A stretch of 23,551 nucleotides of DNA from NCBI RefSeq assembly GCF_003459505.1, contig NZ_QRWD01000019.1, positions 1-23,551 of the forward strand, in the 5' to 3' direction. Positions 14,189 through 23,000 of the stretch are shown here, in pieces (position 1 is the stretch's first letter; every line of letters begins with the position of its first letter). Under the pieces are notes generated by a model that had not been told where the DNA came from, did no database searches, and was given only the letters and a program-made list of their open reading frames with translations. A program made the position numbers and the translations under genes. Source of the stretch: Collinsella sp. AF20-14LB. GTDB taxonomy: Bacteria; Actinomycetota; Coriobacteriia; Coriobacteriales; Coriobacteriaceae.

Positions 14189-14363
14189 CAATGGTTGAAA
14201 TGTATCGGCAAACGGTCGAATTAGGTCAACCCTACTCGAAGCTCAGCTGCTCCCGAATGCACCCCCGACCGCTGCCTCGTTCAGGCCGTTGGCGCCGACC
14301 GCGTATCTGGCGGTTTCCGACGCGCCGCACTGCACGCGACACACGGGCTGAAGTCTTTAACGG

Positions 14364-14420
14364 AAAAGCCCCGTTAGTAAGACGAGTTACCAACAGGGCT
14401 TGGACTGAAAGGTCGCGCTT
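14364..14420 (-). terminator. Adhesin-gene terminator, copy A of a duplicated element
   Basis: On the minus strand this lies 17 bases past the adhesin stop codon. The arms 14401-14392 and 14375-14366 pair with one mismatch and are followed by TTTT. The 57-bp segment matches 17976-18031 with about eight differences and one gap. The similarity extends well beyond the hairpin (GGCTTGGxCTGAAAGG), so the two are related by duplication. Confidence 0.75.
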
Positions 14421-14436
14421 AAACGAGAGGGGCGCC

Positions 14437-17400
14437 CTAACGCTCGAGACGTTTGCGCATAAGCGCGAAGGCAATCAGCGAAGCGCCGGCAACGGCCATA
14501 ATAAAGGCGACGGCAGGGGCCTGATCGCCCGTATTGGCGAGCGCACCCTTAGTAGTCTTAGTAGACTTTTTGGTCACCTTGGTCGTCGTCTGCTGACCAG
14601 GCTGAGACGGCGTCACGGGCTGCGTAGGCTGAGCCGGCTCCCCATTGGCCTCCTCGCCCGTCACCACGTACGTCGAGAAGTGGCTCGTGCGGAAGCAGAG
14701 GTAGTCCCCCTCGATCCACGTATCCATAGCCTGGGTGGAACCATCCTCAGCAACGTAGAGCACCTTGAGATTGGTGAGCGCCTTCATGGCGGCAGTCATC
14801 TTGACACGGACGATGAAGGACATGCCTTCGTAGTCCTCGATAACCTCGCCGTCCTTGAGAAGCTTGATATCGAGCTTATCGGCAACCTTGGTACTCCCCT
14901 GCTCAAGGCCGGAAATTGTAGCATTGGCGGCGTCGGTAAGATTTGTCGGTTCCTCGACCACAAGAGAGATGCTGTTGTTCTGGGCAATGCCGGCAGCGGC
15001 ATTGTTCTCGGCGCTTACGCTAACGTCCGTTCCGTCGCTACCTGCAACGCCCGCAATGGTCCTCGCCGCTACAGTAACGGTACAGGTCGTTGTTTTGTCA
15101 CCACAGGTGGCGGTGATCGTGGCGGTACCGGCCTTAAGCGGCGTCACGACGCCGTCTTTGACCGTAGCGATCGACGAGTCGCTGGAGGTCCAGCTCACCG
15201 TTGTATCGTCTGCATCTGCAGGAGTCACCGTTGCGGAGAGCTTTGCGGAGGCGTCGCCTACGGTAAAGGAAAGGTTCGTCTTGTTGAGCTCAACCTTCTG
15301 GGCGGGATTGGTCACGCTCACCGAAACGGTCTGGGAGAGCGACCCTGCAGTGATGACAAATGAACCAGAACCGGTCTTGAGGGCGACAACGGTGTAGGAG
15401 CCATCGCCGTTGTCGACGACCTTAAACGCCTTCGAAGCACCCGTGTCATCCAGAGCGAGCTTGGTCTCGTCGACCTCACCTGCTAGGGCTCCGGCAAGAG
15501 AGGCTTTTACGGTACCTTCTTCACTCTTCGCAAGGTTGAGGGAGGACTGATCGACTGTAAGACTCGTTGCGGGATTAGAGACGGTCACCGCGCAATCCTG
15601 AGAATAGGTGCCATCTTCGGTCGAAGCAGTGATGGTTGCGGCGCCCTTGGAAACAGACGTCACTTTGCCGGTTTGATCGACCGTAGCGACGCTGTCGTTA
15701 CTGGACTTCCAGACAACCGTCTGGTCAGCCTCCGCGGGAACGACCGTTGCCTTAAGCTGCTCGGTTGCAGCGCCCACAAGCGTGACCTTCTGCTTATCGA
15801 GTGTGATACCCGTTGCAGGTTGAATAACCGTCACCTTGCACGTGGCGCTATACTCGCCGTCCTCAGTGGTAACGGTGATCGTGGCAGCACCGGCCTTGAC
15901 CGGGGTCACGACGCCGTCCGCAACCGTGGCGACCTCCGGGTCGCTCGAAGACCAGGACACATTCTTATTCGTTGCATTGTTGGGCTCAACCGTTGCGGTC
16001 AACGTCGAGGGCTCACCGCCCACAGCAAGCTTAAGATTCGACGCGCTGAGACTGACGCTCGAGACCCTTACTACCGGAGTGGTTACCGTAATTGTATCCG
16101 TGGTTGCAGAGACTCCATCAACTGTTGCCGTGATCGTGGCATTACCGTCACCGACAGCGATAACAAGACCGTTGCCATCGACGGTAAGGACGCTCTCGTT
16201 AGAAGAGGACCAGACAACCTTACTGGCCTTATCGTCAGGGGAAACCTTTGCCTTCAACTGCTGAGTCGTGCCCTTGTCCATAGATGTTGAGTAACCATCC
16301 GTAATGGAGACCGTAGTTTTTGCAGGTTCCTCGCCCGGCTTGACGACGTGAACGGTCATAGTGTCGCAGAGACGACCACCCAAGTACATTGAAACCGTTG
16401 CATCGCCGTAACTATGAGGCACTAAATACCCCAAGTAACTGCCACCATTAAACATCGGTCCTTTTACCTCGAGGACATCGGGATTATCTGAAGTGAAAGA
16501 ATACTTTGCGCCGGCATAGGAGTCCATCAATTCCTCAGCGCTTTTGCTCAGCACGCCCTTTGGATATTCAAACCCCCTGTCACATTCCAGCCAAAGCCAA
16601 TCTTTGGATATACTATCTGAACTGACCTCACAGGGAAATGTATAATCGCTCGACACAAACTTAGCCTTCGAAAGGCTCACTTCCGCAGGGTCGACAACCT
16701 CTATCTCAAAGGGATGGTCATTGCCAAGGCCATCACGAGCATGAGCCTTAACGGTGCCAGGCTTTATTGCCTTAAACGAGTTTTCACCATCGGTAAGCTC
16801 AACAACATCGCTGCTTTCTAGAGAATAGGTTACAGAGCTAACGAGCGCATCCCAATGTGCACGCTGGCATGCCTTCAGTGCTTCATTTGGGGAAACGTTG
16901 AGAATGGCAGAAAGATAAGAGCTGTCCCCAACCAGCATCTTTTGTTTTTTGTTCCCACGCTCATTGAATCCAGGCTCCTGATTCTCGGTTACAACATCAC
17001 ATAGCTTCTTCGTCTCGGTCTCGCCGTTGCAATAGTCGACAAGAACCTTGGCCTCTTTTGCATCTTTCGCCAACGCCTCGAGTTGCAAAGAAGCGCTTAG
17101 CTCAGAAGTTCCATATGAATAATAATTCGAATTCACCCTTGCCTGAACTTTGGAATCCTTTGAGGGATCTTCCTTTATTTCAAAATATGTAGCCGCACGG
17201 GTCTCGTCCTTGGGGCGAACGTAAACTGTCCCCTCTAGCAATGCATAGTGCGTGTTCCCGCATTTTTGCGGACAATCATCCGTGTAACCCAGCGTTGCAG
17301 TCGTTGTCGTCGCACCGGATTGGTCATAGGATACGAAACTCACCTTAATTGGATTGACATTAGCCACGCTCTTAATCTTAAGAGAACCGTTTAAACTCTC

Positions 17401-17787
17401 GTCAGCCCTGCTCTTCATGGTTATAGTCGTTGTGCCGACTTTGGTGGGACTAATTGTCAACACCCAATCACGTGATTTATAGCTCACTTTAGCGATATCC
17501 TCATCAGACGATGTGATATCGATATCACTAGGGTCAATGGGCGCCCATTCGTGATTTTTATTAAAAAAGGAAAGCCTTCCTTTCACCGTCTGTCCAACAG
17601 CGACATCAAATTCTGACCACACATCGCCTGTAGACGAATCGTATGGGAGAAACGATGCACCCATGGAACCATCCTGCGACTCCAGCATGACAGCATCCGC
17701 ATGCGGGGCGGCCACCGTCAGCCCAAACGTTGCCGCCGTTAAAGCAACGCAGATGCCTGCGGCTATCCTCCAAAACCCTTTTCTCAT
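14437..17787 (-). CDS. Cell-wall-anchored Big_2 Ig-like surface protein with LANTG signal
   Basis: A 1,116-residue secreted protein. The signal peptide is about 1-32 (basic MRKGFWR, hydrophobic core, cleavage near PHADA). Residues about 33-485 form beta-rich, Cys-containing domains I cannot name. Five Big_2-type Ig-like modules follow at about 490-570, 573-654, 656-736, 740-827 (degenerate) and 828-907, with the usual VSWSSSDPEVATV...AGAATITVT pattern. Then come a conserved beta domain (about 908-1045), a Pro/Gln/Thr/Lys-rich wall-spanning linker, and LANTG (1083-1087), a hydrophobic helix and RKRLER. LAxTG is the motif known for class E sortases. The ATG at 17787 is chosen for the signal peptide; AGGGG lies very close to it, so the start is less certain. 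A GTG at 17832 is possible. Likely an adhesin, with a phase-variable promoter. Confidence 0.9.
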   Translation of the reverse strand: MRKGFWRIAAGICVALTAATFGLTVAAPHADAVMLESQDGSMGASFLPYDSSTGDVWSEFDVAVGQTVKGRLSFFNKNHEWAPIDPSDIDITSSDEDIAKVSYKSRDWVLTISPTKVGTTTITMKSRADESLNGSLKIKSVANVNPIKVSFVSYDQSGATTTTATLGYTDDCPQKCGNTHYALLEGTVYVRPKDETRAATYFEIKEDPSKDSKVQARVNSNYYSYGTSELSASLQLEALAKDAKEAKVLVDYCNGETETKKLCDVVTENQEPGFNERGNKKQKMLVGDSSYLSAILNVSPNEALKACQRAHWDALVSSVTYSLESSDVVELTDGENSFKAIKPGTVKAHARDGLGNDHPFEIEVVDPAEVSLSKAKFVSSDYTFPCEVSSDSISKDWLWLECDRGFEYPKGVLSKSAEELMDSYAGAKYSFTSDNPDVLEVKGPMFNGGSYLGYLVPHSYGDATVSMYLGGRLCDTMTVHVVKPGEEPAKTTVSITDGYSTSMDKGTTQQLKAKVSPDDKASKVVWSSSNESVLTVDGNGLVIAVGDGNATITATVDGVSATTDTITVTTPVVRVSSVSLSASNLKLAVGGEPSTLTATVEPNNATNKNVSWSSSDPEVATVADGVVTPVKAGAATITVTTEDGEYSATCKVTVIQPATGITLDKQKVTLVGAATEQLKATVVPAEADQTVVWKSSNDSVATVDQTGKVTSVSKGAATITASTEDGTYSQDCAVTVSNPATSLTVDQSSLNLAKSEEGTVKASLAGALAGEVDETKLALDDTGASKAFKVVDNGDGSYTVVALKTGSGSFVITAGSLSQTVSVSVTNPAQKVELNKTNLSFTVGDASAKLSATVTPADADDTTVSWTSSDSSIATVKDGVVTPLKAGTATITATCGDKTTTCTVTVAARTIAGVAGSDGTDVSVSAENNAAAGIAQNNSISLVVEEPTNLTDAANATISGLEQGSTKVADKLDIKLLKDGEVIEDYEGMSFIVRVKMTAAMKALTNLKVLYVAEDGSTQAMDTWIEGDYLCFRTSHFSTYVVTGEEANGEPAQPTQPVTPSQPGQQTTTKVTKKSTKTTKGALANTGDQAPAVAFIMAVAGASLIAFALMRKRLER

Positions 17788-17849
17788 TCCCCTAAGTCCA
17801 ATCTCTCGTGAAAAAACGCAGCATTCTCCCACACCTTATAATTGGCTTA

Positions 17850-17880
17850 AGGATACCCCCCCCCCAACGAGCACTTGCAA
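17850..17880 (-). promoter_or_regulatory. Candidate phase-variable promoter with a G10 tract
   Basis: On the minus strand, TTGCAA (17880-17875) and TATCCT (17855-17850) are separated by 19 bp whose second half is ten G's (17865-17856). Loss of two G's would give the ideal 17-bp spacing. A second -10-like TATAAG lies at 17840-17835. The tract is 69 bases before the adhesin start codon. Homopolymer tracts between promoter boxes are a known phase-variation device; here it is inference from the layout. Confidence 0.55.
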
Positions 17881-17975
17881 GCTAATGTTTGCCAGAAGGG
17901 GCAAATTAACGGCAAGCGACATTTCTGCAATATACCATCATCCGCTGAAGTGTGACTTTCCCGACGCTCCCACGC

Positions 17976-18031
17976 AAAAGCCCCGTTGATAAACGCGTTA
18001 CCAACGGGGCTTGGGCTGAAAGGCCGAGCTT
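17976..18031 (-). terminator. purB terminator, copy B of the duplicated element
   Basis: On the minus strand a perfect 10-bp stem (18012-18003 with 17987-17978) is followed by a T run (17979-17976). It sits about 55 bases past the purB stop codon and closely matches 14364-14420. The remaining gap between the adhesin promoter and this terminator (about 17881-17975) shows no gene. Confidence 0.8.
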
Positions 18032-18084
18032 CAACGGAGGCCGAAAGTAAACAAATCAGTTTGACTTCGTCCCCAATCGATCAG

Positions 18085-19428
18085 TTAGAACTCGAGCTGC
18101 TCCAGGCGATCGAAGACCGTGTCGATACGGGTGAGGAAATCCCACGGATCGAAAATCTCGTCGAGCTTCTCCTGGCTGACGGTACAGCGCGGGTCGGCCT
18201 CGAGACGCTCCTTAAAGGTGGGACCGGAGACGCAATCCTGCACCTCGTGCCAGGTAGCCATGGCGTTTTCCTGCACGATAGCATAGGCATCCTCGCGGGT
18301 GATGCCCGTATCGACGAGGGCCAGCAGGACCTTGGAGGAGAAGATGAGGCCGCGAGTCTTGTTGAGGTTGGCCATCATGCGAGCCGGATACAGCTGCAGG
18401 CCGTCGATAACACGGATGAGGCACTGGAACATGTGGTCGAGTGCGATAAAGCTATCGGCCTGGGCGACGCGCTCGGCAGAGGAGTGCGAAATGTCGCGCT
18501 CATGCCACAGGGCGACATTGTCGAAGGCAACCTGGGCATTGGACTTCACGATGCGTGACAGGCCACATACCTTCTCCATGGTGATCGGGTTGCGCTTGTG
18601 CGGCATGGCGGAGCTGCCCTTTTGACCCTTGCGGAACGGCTCCTCGGCCTCGAGCGTATCGGTCTTCTGCAGATTGCGGACCTCGGTAGCGATGCGCTCG
18701 CAGGTGGCCGCGGTGGTGGCGAGAACGCCGGCAAGGTAGGCATGGTGATCGCGGCTGATGACCTGCGTGGACAGCGGATCGTGAACCAGACCCAGGTGCT
18801 CGCAGACATATTCCTCGACAAACGGCTCGATGGAACTATAGGTACCGACGGCACCAGAGATAGCGCCAAAGGCAACGTTCTTGCGGGCATCCTCAAGACG
18901 GTCCAGATCGCGCTTGAGCTCCCAGGCCCAAGAGCCAAACTTCATGCCGAAGGTCATCGGCTCGGCATGGATGCCATGAGTGCGGCCGGCGCAGAGCGTG
19001 TTGCGCTCCTCGAAGGCACGACGCTTGCAGATATCGCCGAGTTTCTTGACGTCCTCGATGATCAGGTCGCAGGCCTGGGTGAGCTGGTAGCACAGGGCCG
19101 TGTCGCCCAGATCGGAGCTGGTCATACCGTAGTGAACCCAGCGACTAGGCTTGGGCTCGCCCTCGGGAACATCGGCGTCGATATATTCCTTCATGTTGGT
19201 CAGGAAGGCGATGACATCGTGGCGCGTGACCTCCTCGATCTCATCGACCTTCGCCTTCTCAAAGTTGGCATGGTCGCGGATCCACTGGGCTTCGTCTTTA
19301 GAAATGCCGATCTTGCCGAGCTCCGCCTGGGCCTCGCAGGCCAGAACCTCGATCTCCTGCCAAATGGCATACTTGTTCTCGAGGGAGAAGATATGTCCCA
19401 TCTCCGGGCGGGTATAGCGATCGATCAT
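18085..19428 (-). CDS. purB: Adenylosuccinate lyase
   Basis: A 447-residue cytosolic enzyme that releases fumarate from SAICAR and from adenylosuccinate, so it serves both de novo IMP synthesis and AMP formation. Fumarase/aspartase-superfamily landmarks are present: TSSDLGDT (103-110), GRTHGIHAEPMTFG (148-161) with the catalytic-type His, and the signature loop GSSAMPHKRNPI (281-292). Length fits the family. The ATG at 19428 has an ideal AAGGAG six bases upstream; a longer in-frame start at 19470 is unsupported. A TACAAT -10 (19478-19473) lies about 45 bases upstream without a clear -35. It is a single-gene unit ending at the terminator at 17976-18031. It acts directly after PurC in the pathway, although purC is 11 kb away. 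Confidence 0.97.
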   Translation of the reverse strand: MIDRYTRPEMGHIFSLENKYAIWQEIEVLACEAQAELGKIGISKDEAQWIRDHANFEKAKVDEIEEVTRHDVIAFLTNMKEYIDADVPEGEPKPSRWVHYGMTSSDLGDTALCYQLTQACDLIIEDVKKLGDICKRRAFEERNTLCAGRTHGIHAEPMTFGMKFGSWAWELKRDLDRLEDARKNVAFGAISGAVGTYSSIEPFVEEYVCEHLGLVHDPLSTQVISRDHHAYLAGVLATTAATCERIATEVRNLQKTDTLEAEEPFRKGQKGSSAMPHKRNPITMEKVCGLSRIVKSNAQVAFDNVALWHERDISHSSAERVAQADSFIALDHMFQCLIRVIDGLQLYPARMMANLNKTRGLIFSSKVLLALVDTGITREDAYAIVQENAMATWHEVQDCVSGPTFKERLEADPRCTVSQEKLDEIFDPWDFLTRIDTVFDRLEQLEF

Positions 19429-19530
19429 AGCGGCTCCTTTTTGGTTATTGGCACGTTGGTCGTAACTCAACCATTGTACCGTGCGCGGGTGCGAGTATGG
19501 GCAGCAGGCATTAACCTAACATTTTGGAAT

Positions 19531-19670
19531 TGGAGCGGGCAACGGGACGCCCGCGTATTTGCTTCGCAAATCCGCACCGGCTGCGGTCGCCTATCGGCGA
19601 CCTTGCCTGCTCGCTATAAACGCTTCGCGTTTATTTAACGCTCGCACCCTGTCGGGTTCGAGTCCCGGCA
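19531..19670. repeat. tRNA debris with four tandem hairpins
   Basis: The first 18 bases (19531-19548) equal the 3' end of tRNA-Gly at 19723-19740. Four close-packed palindromes follow: ATTTGC 19557-19562/19566-19571, CCGCA 19572-19576/19582-19586, GGTCGCC 19585-19591/19596-19602 and ATAAACGC 19616-19623/19627-19634, two of them with TTC loops. The segment ends in a properly paired plus-strand T-arm (TCGGG-TTCGAGT-CCCGG, 19652-19668). No ORF is supported. It looks like a scar of insertions at a tRNA gene, or a small palindromic repeat element. Confidence 0.6.
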
Positions 19671-19678
19671 CTTTATTG

Positions 19679-19711
19679 AAAAAAGCACGGCACCGTGATG
19701 GTGCCGTGCTT
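19679..19711 (-). terminator. tRNA-Gly terminator
   Basis: On the minus strand a perfect 12-bp stem, 19711-19700 with 19694-19683, has a 5-nt loop and is followed by a six-T run overlapping its base (19684-19679). It starts 12 bases after the tRNA-Gly CCA end. Confidence 0.88.
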
Positions 19712-19722
19712 GTGCTCTTAAC

Positions 19723-19797
19723 TGGAGCGGGCAACGGGACTCGAACCCGCGAGTGTCAGCTTGGGAAGCTGATGCCTTACCACTTGGCGATGCCCGC
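19723..19797 (-). tRNA. tRNA-Gly(CCC)
   Basis: The 75-nt minus-strand gene has a complete cloverleaf. The acceptor GCGGGCA pairs with TGCCCGC, the discriminator is U as usual for tRNA-Gly, and CCA is encoded. The anticodon stem TCAGC/GCTGA encloses loop TTCCCAA, giving anticodon CCC. The T-arm is GCGGG-TTCGAGT-CCCGT. It has its own promoter and terminator. Confidence 0.96.
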
Positions 19798-19810
19798 TTG
19801 TGTGTTGGCT

Positions 19811-19840
19811 AGTATAACGCGGTTGTCTTGTTCGATACAA
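19811..19840 (-). promoter_or_regulatory. tRNA-Gly promoter
   Basis: On the minus strand, TATACT (19816-19811) is a good -10 box, with TTGTAT (19840-19835) 18 bp upstream as a weaker -35. The -10 ends 13 bases before the tRNA 5' end. Confidence 0.6.
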
Positions 19841-20094
19841 GGGTGGTGATACTTGTTTTAGCTGTGGAGATTCGTTTGAAAATCGCGTCAATTGTGGAGA
19901 TGAGGACCTTTGACCTCCTGTTCTCCCTATCTTCTACCTGCGCTTTTGCTTGATTGTTGTATTTGAGCTCAATTTGTCAGGAATTGGGCAAGCTTTTGGT
20001 CAGGCTCCGGTACTTACCCGCATGAACCTCGGGGGTAGCCTCATCCTACGCGTCGCAGCCTCCCCGTGCGGCGCACGAGGGATAAGGAGCAGCC
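19841..20094 (+). promoter_or_regulatory. Leader region of the thioester adhesin
   Basis: No gene is seen in this stretch. It has a duplicated TGTGGAGAT (about 19862 and 19892), an imperfect hairpin with AGGCT/AGCCT and ACCCG/CGGGGGT arms (about 20003-20041), a CGTGC/GCACG hairpin (about 20066-20078), then the ribosome site AAGGAG. The structured 5' region could be regulatory. I compared it by eye with the c-di-GMP-I riboswitch and did not find the expected GACGCAAAGCC-like core. No confident promoter. Confidence 0.35.
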
Positions 20095-23000
20095 ATGTCC
20101 AACGCACCCACGCACTCTGTCCACAGCGCAATCGCAACAGGCCCGCTGCTCCTGCTCCTCTTCCTGCTTTTCGGCTGCCTGGCACCGGGAGCCGCATTTG
20201 CCGTCGATGGCTACGACCAGCTCGGCTTCCGCACTATTAGCGATGATTGTGGGCCCTTCTTCATCGGCAAGTATGAAGCTCAAGACGCCTCGATTGCCTA
20301 CTGCATGAACCAGGAGCGCCCCGGCCCAACCAAGCCGGGCGGCCCATGGCTCAACTTTGATCAAGGCTGGGTGTGGCTCGACGACGAGTTCGCGGCAATC
20401 GTTTGTCACGGATATCCTACCGCCACGTCGTTTGGCGGTTACCATCTTTCACCAGATCGCGCCCGCGCCGCCACCCAGCTTGCCGTATGGATGCTCAACG
20501 GCACTACCCATGTCGACGGCACCTACTCCTACACGACCGCTCAGGGCAAAACCAAGAGTGGACACTTTACCGCCGACAATGAAGTCGTGGCGGCTGCGCG
20601 ATGGCTCCACGACAGCGCAAAATCAGGAAGCATCAAAGCCGCTCCGCACCGCGCGCGGCGCTATCTGGGAGCCGTATCGGGCGGCAGCAAACGTCAAGAC
20701 ATGCTCTATGTACTGCCGGCGGTCTCTGTTTCCTTCCAAAAGCAGTCTGCAAACGCTGCCATTACCAGCGGAAACAATACTTATCAGTTTGACGGGGCAA
20801 CATTCGATGTTTTTGAGAGCGCCAGCGGCGCGCGTGTCGGCACCATCCAGATGGACAGCAACGGTCGAGCGCAGGCAGCACTTCTGCCCAACACGGCATA
20901 CTACCTAGTTGAAACAAAGGCGCCGGCCGGCTATGTCCCCCGTCGTGATCGCATCGCCTTTACCACGGGGAATGACGGTGGACAGGTCGCCGTTGATGAA
21001 CAACCCGGCACCATCACCCTGCATGTCGTAAAACTCGATGCCGCGACGAATGCCGGACCCCAGGCTGGAGCTTCACTTGCGGGAGCAGAGTTCACGTGCG
21101 TGTCGCAATCCACCCCCGGATGGGCGCAAACCCTCACAACCGATGAAAACGGTCGAGCTACCCTCACCGATGTCCCCCTAGGAACCTTTACCATCTATGA
21201 GTCAAAAGCCCCCGAGGGCTATTTGCCCTCCGGTGACAGTTGGTCTTACGCCGTTGGAGCCGACCAACTCGGCGATTCAGGCGTGGTCGAGATCGAATCT
21301 CGCGTTTCCGATATCCCCATTGCGTTTGACCTTGAGATTTCCAAATTCAAGGACTACGGCAATAGCGATCAATCCGGCCTGGAGCAGCCGGCAGGAGATG
21401 TTGTCTTTGAGGTTGTGAGCAACAGCTCTCAGCAGGTTGTTGGCACACTGACTACAAACATCTATGGCTTTGCCTCCACCAAAGACCAGCCCGAAGCATG
21501 GTTCGGCACAGGCAAGCGACCAGCCGGTGTCCACGGAGCCGTCCCATACGACCGCGCCGGCTACACGGTTCGTGAGGTTCCGGAAACCGTCCCCGAGGGT
21601 TTTAAACGTGCGGGGGAATGGACCGTCGAGGCCAATCAGATTTCCGACGGCGCCGAGCTTCAATATATCGTGGACAACCACGCTCTGTCGACGCATCTCC
21701 AGATTGTAAAACGCGATGCCCAAACAGGCGCTTCTGTTCCCCTAGCCGGATTCACCTTCCAACTCCTCGACAGCAATCACAAACCTGTCTCACAAACATG
21801 CTGGTATCCAGCACATAACGTAATGGACACCTTTACGACTGACGCGACCGGCACCGTCACACTGCCCGAATCGCTCGTGCCGGGCACCTATTATGTACGC
21901 GAAACCTCGGCCAAAGAGCCCTATCTTGTCGGCGGAGAGATCGAGGTAAACATACCCGCCGATATAAACCTAACGCCCGTTGCAATCGTCTCGTATTATG
22001 ACCGCGCCGCGACCGGAAACATCAGGATCGTTAAAACCGATGCCGTAGACGGCAGCAGCCTCGCGGGCGCCATCTTTGAGATCCGTGCCTCAGGTGATAT
22101 CGTGCGCCCCGACGGTAGCATTGCCGCGCTCGACGGTGAGACTGTCGCTACCGTCACGACGGATGAAACTGGAGAAGCACGCGCGGACGACCTCCCGCTG
22201 GGATCTGGCACCGCACGCTACGAGGTTGTCGAGACTCAAGCGCCGACCGGCTTCTTACTCGACCGGACGCACCATATCGTCGACCTTACCTATGCCGACC
22301 AGAAAACACCCGTTGTGGAAGCACGGCTTAACGTATCCGACGATTACACCAAGGTTGATATCTCCAAGGTCGATGCAAGCGGAGAGCAGGAAGTGAAAGG
22401 CGCACAGCTCACCTTATATGGTCCCGATAAAACCGAAATAGACTCCTGGACCTCATCCGACAAGCCGCACTGCATCGAACATCTTGCACCCGGCACCTAC
22501 TCGTTGCGCGAAACGATGTCTCCGCGGACCTATGACCTTGCCGAGGAGATAACGTTTGAAATAAAGGATACGGGAGAAGTCCAATCCGTCGCGATGAAGG
22601 ATGCGCCCATCGAGATCAAAGGACAGGTCGACAAGCGTCAGGAACTTGTCCAACCTATCGGGAAGGGTCTGTTGGCTAACGGCGATGGAAAAAACCGCGC
22701 CGCGATGCAAACCAATACGGACGGACTTTTCTCCTATACCATCGATGCTCGAAACGATTCCGCTACTTGGGTTGATGAGTTTACGATTACCGATGATCTT
22801 GAGTGCGCCGAGGACGATACGGCGAGATTCGTCTCAATCGAAACCCCCGTCGCCATCGGCGACCTCAACGGTCTGTGCAACGTGTGGTATCGCACGACGC
22901 CGTTGGACTCGACAGACGTCGATGAGCCGGCAAACGCGACGCTTGACGATGGGCACGAAAATCCTTGGCTTGAGTCCGACGAAGTAAAAGAGAGTCTGGG

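Larger units (their letters stand above)
14092..14436. other. 345-bp gap with two tandem minus-strand terminators
   Basis: No gene is convincing here. Two terminators (14364-14401 and 14155-14188, separate entries) read the same way. Between them, TTGACC (14229-14224) followed 17 bp later by GATACA (14206-14201) is a weak promoter-like pair on the minus strand. It might serve the binding-protein/cyclase operon or a very short RNA ending at 14155. Confidence 0.35.

Noticed and set aside
14232..14474. Minus-strand ORF ending in REQLSFE, reminiscent of the purB C-terminus (LEQLEF)
   Set aside because: It would start inside the adhesin gene and cross a terminator. The resemblance is seven residues and the rest is Arg-rich without a match; probably chance.
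14116..15363. A 415-codon plus-strand open frame
   Set aside because: It runs through two minus-strand terminators and then antisense to the repetitive adhesin gene. The composition is Arg/Gly-rich with no domain.
18598..19638. A 346-codon plus-strand open frame over purB
   Set aside because: It is exactly antisense to the conserved purB motifs and runs on into the tRNA debris.
19841..20094. c-di-GMP riboswitch ahead of the thioester adhesin
   Set aside because: It was tempting because a diguanylate cyclase is nearby, but the conserved core sequences of GEMM-I are not present and no good fold was found by eye.
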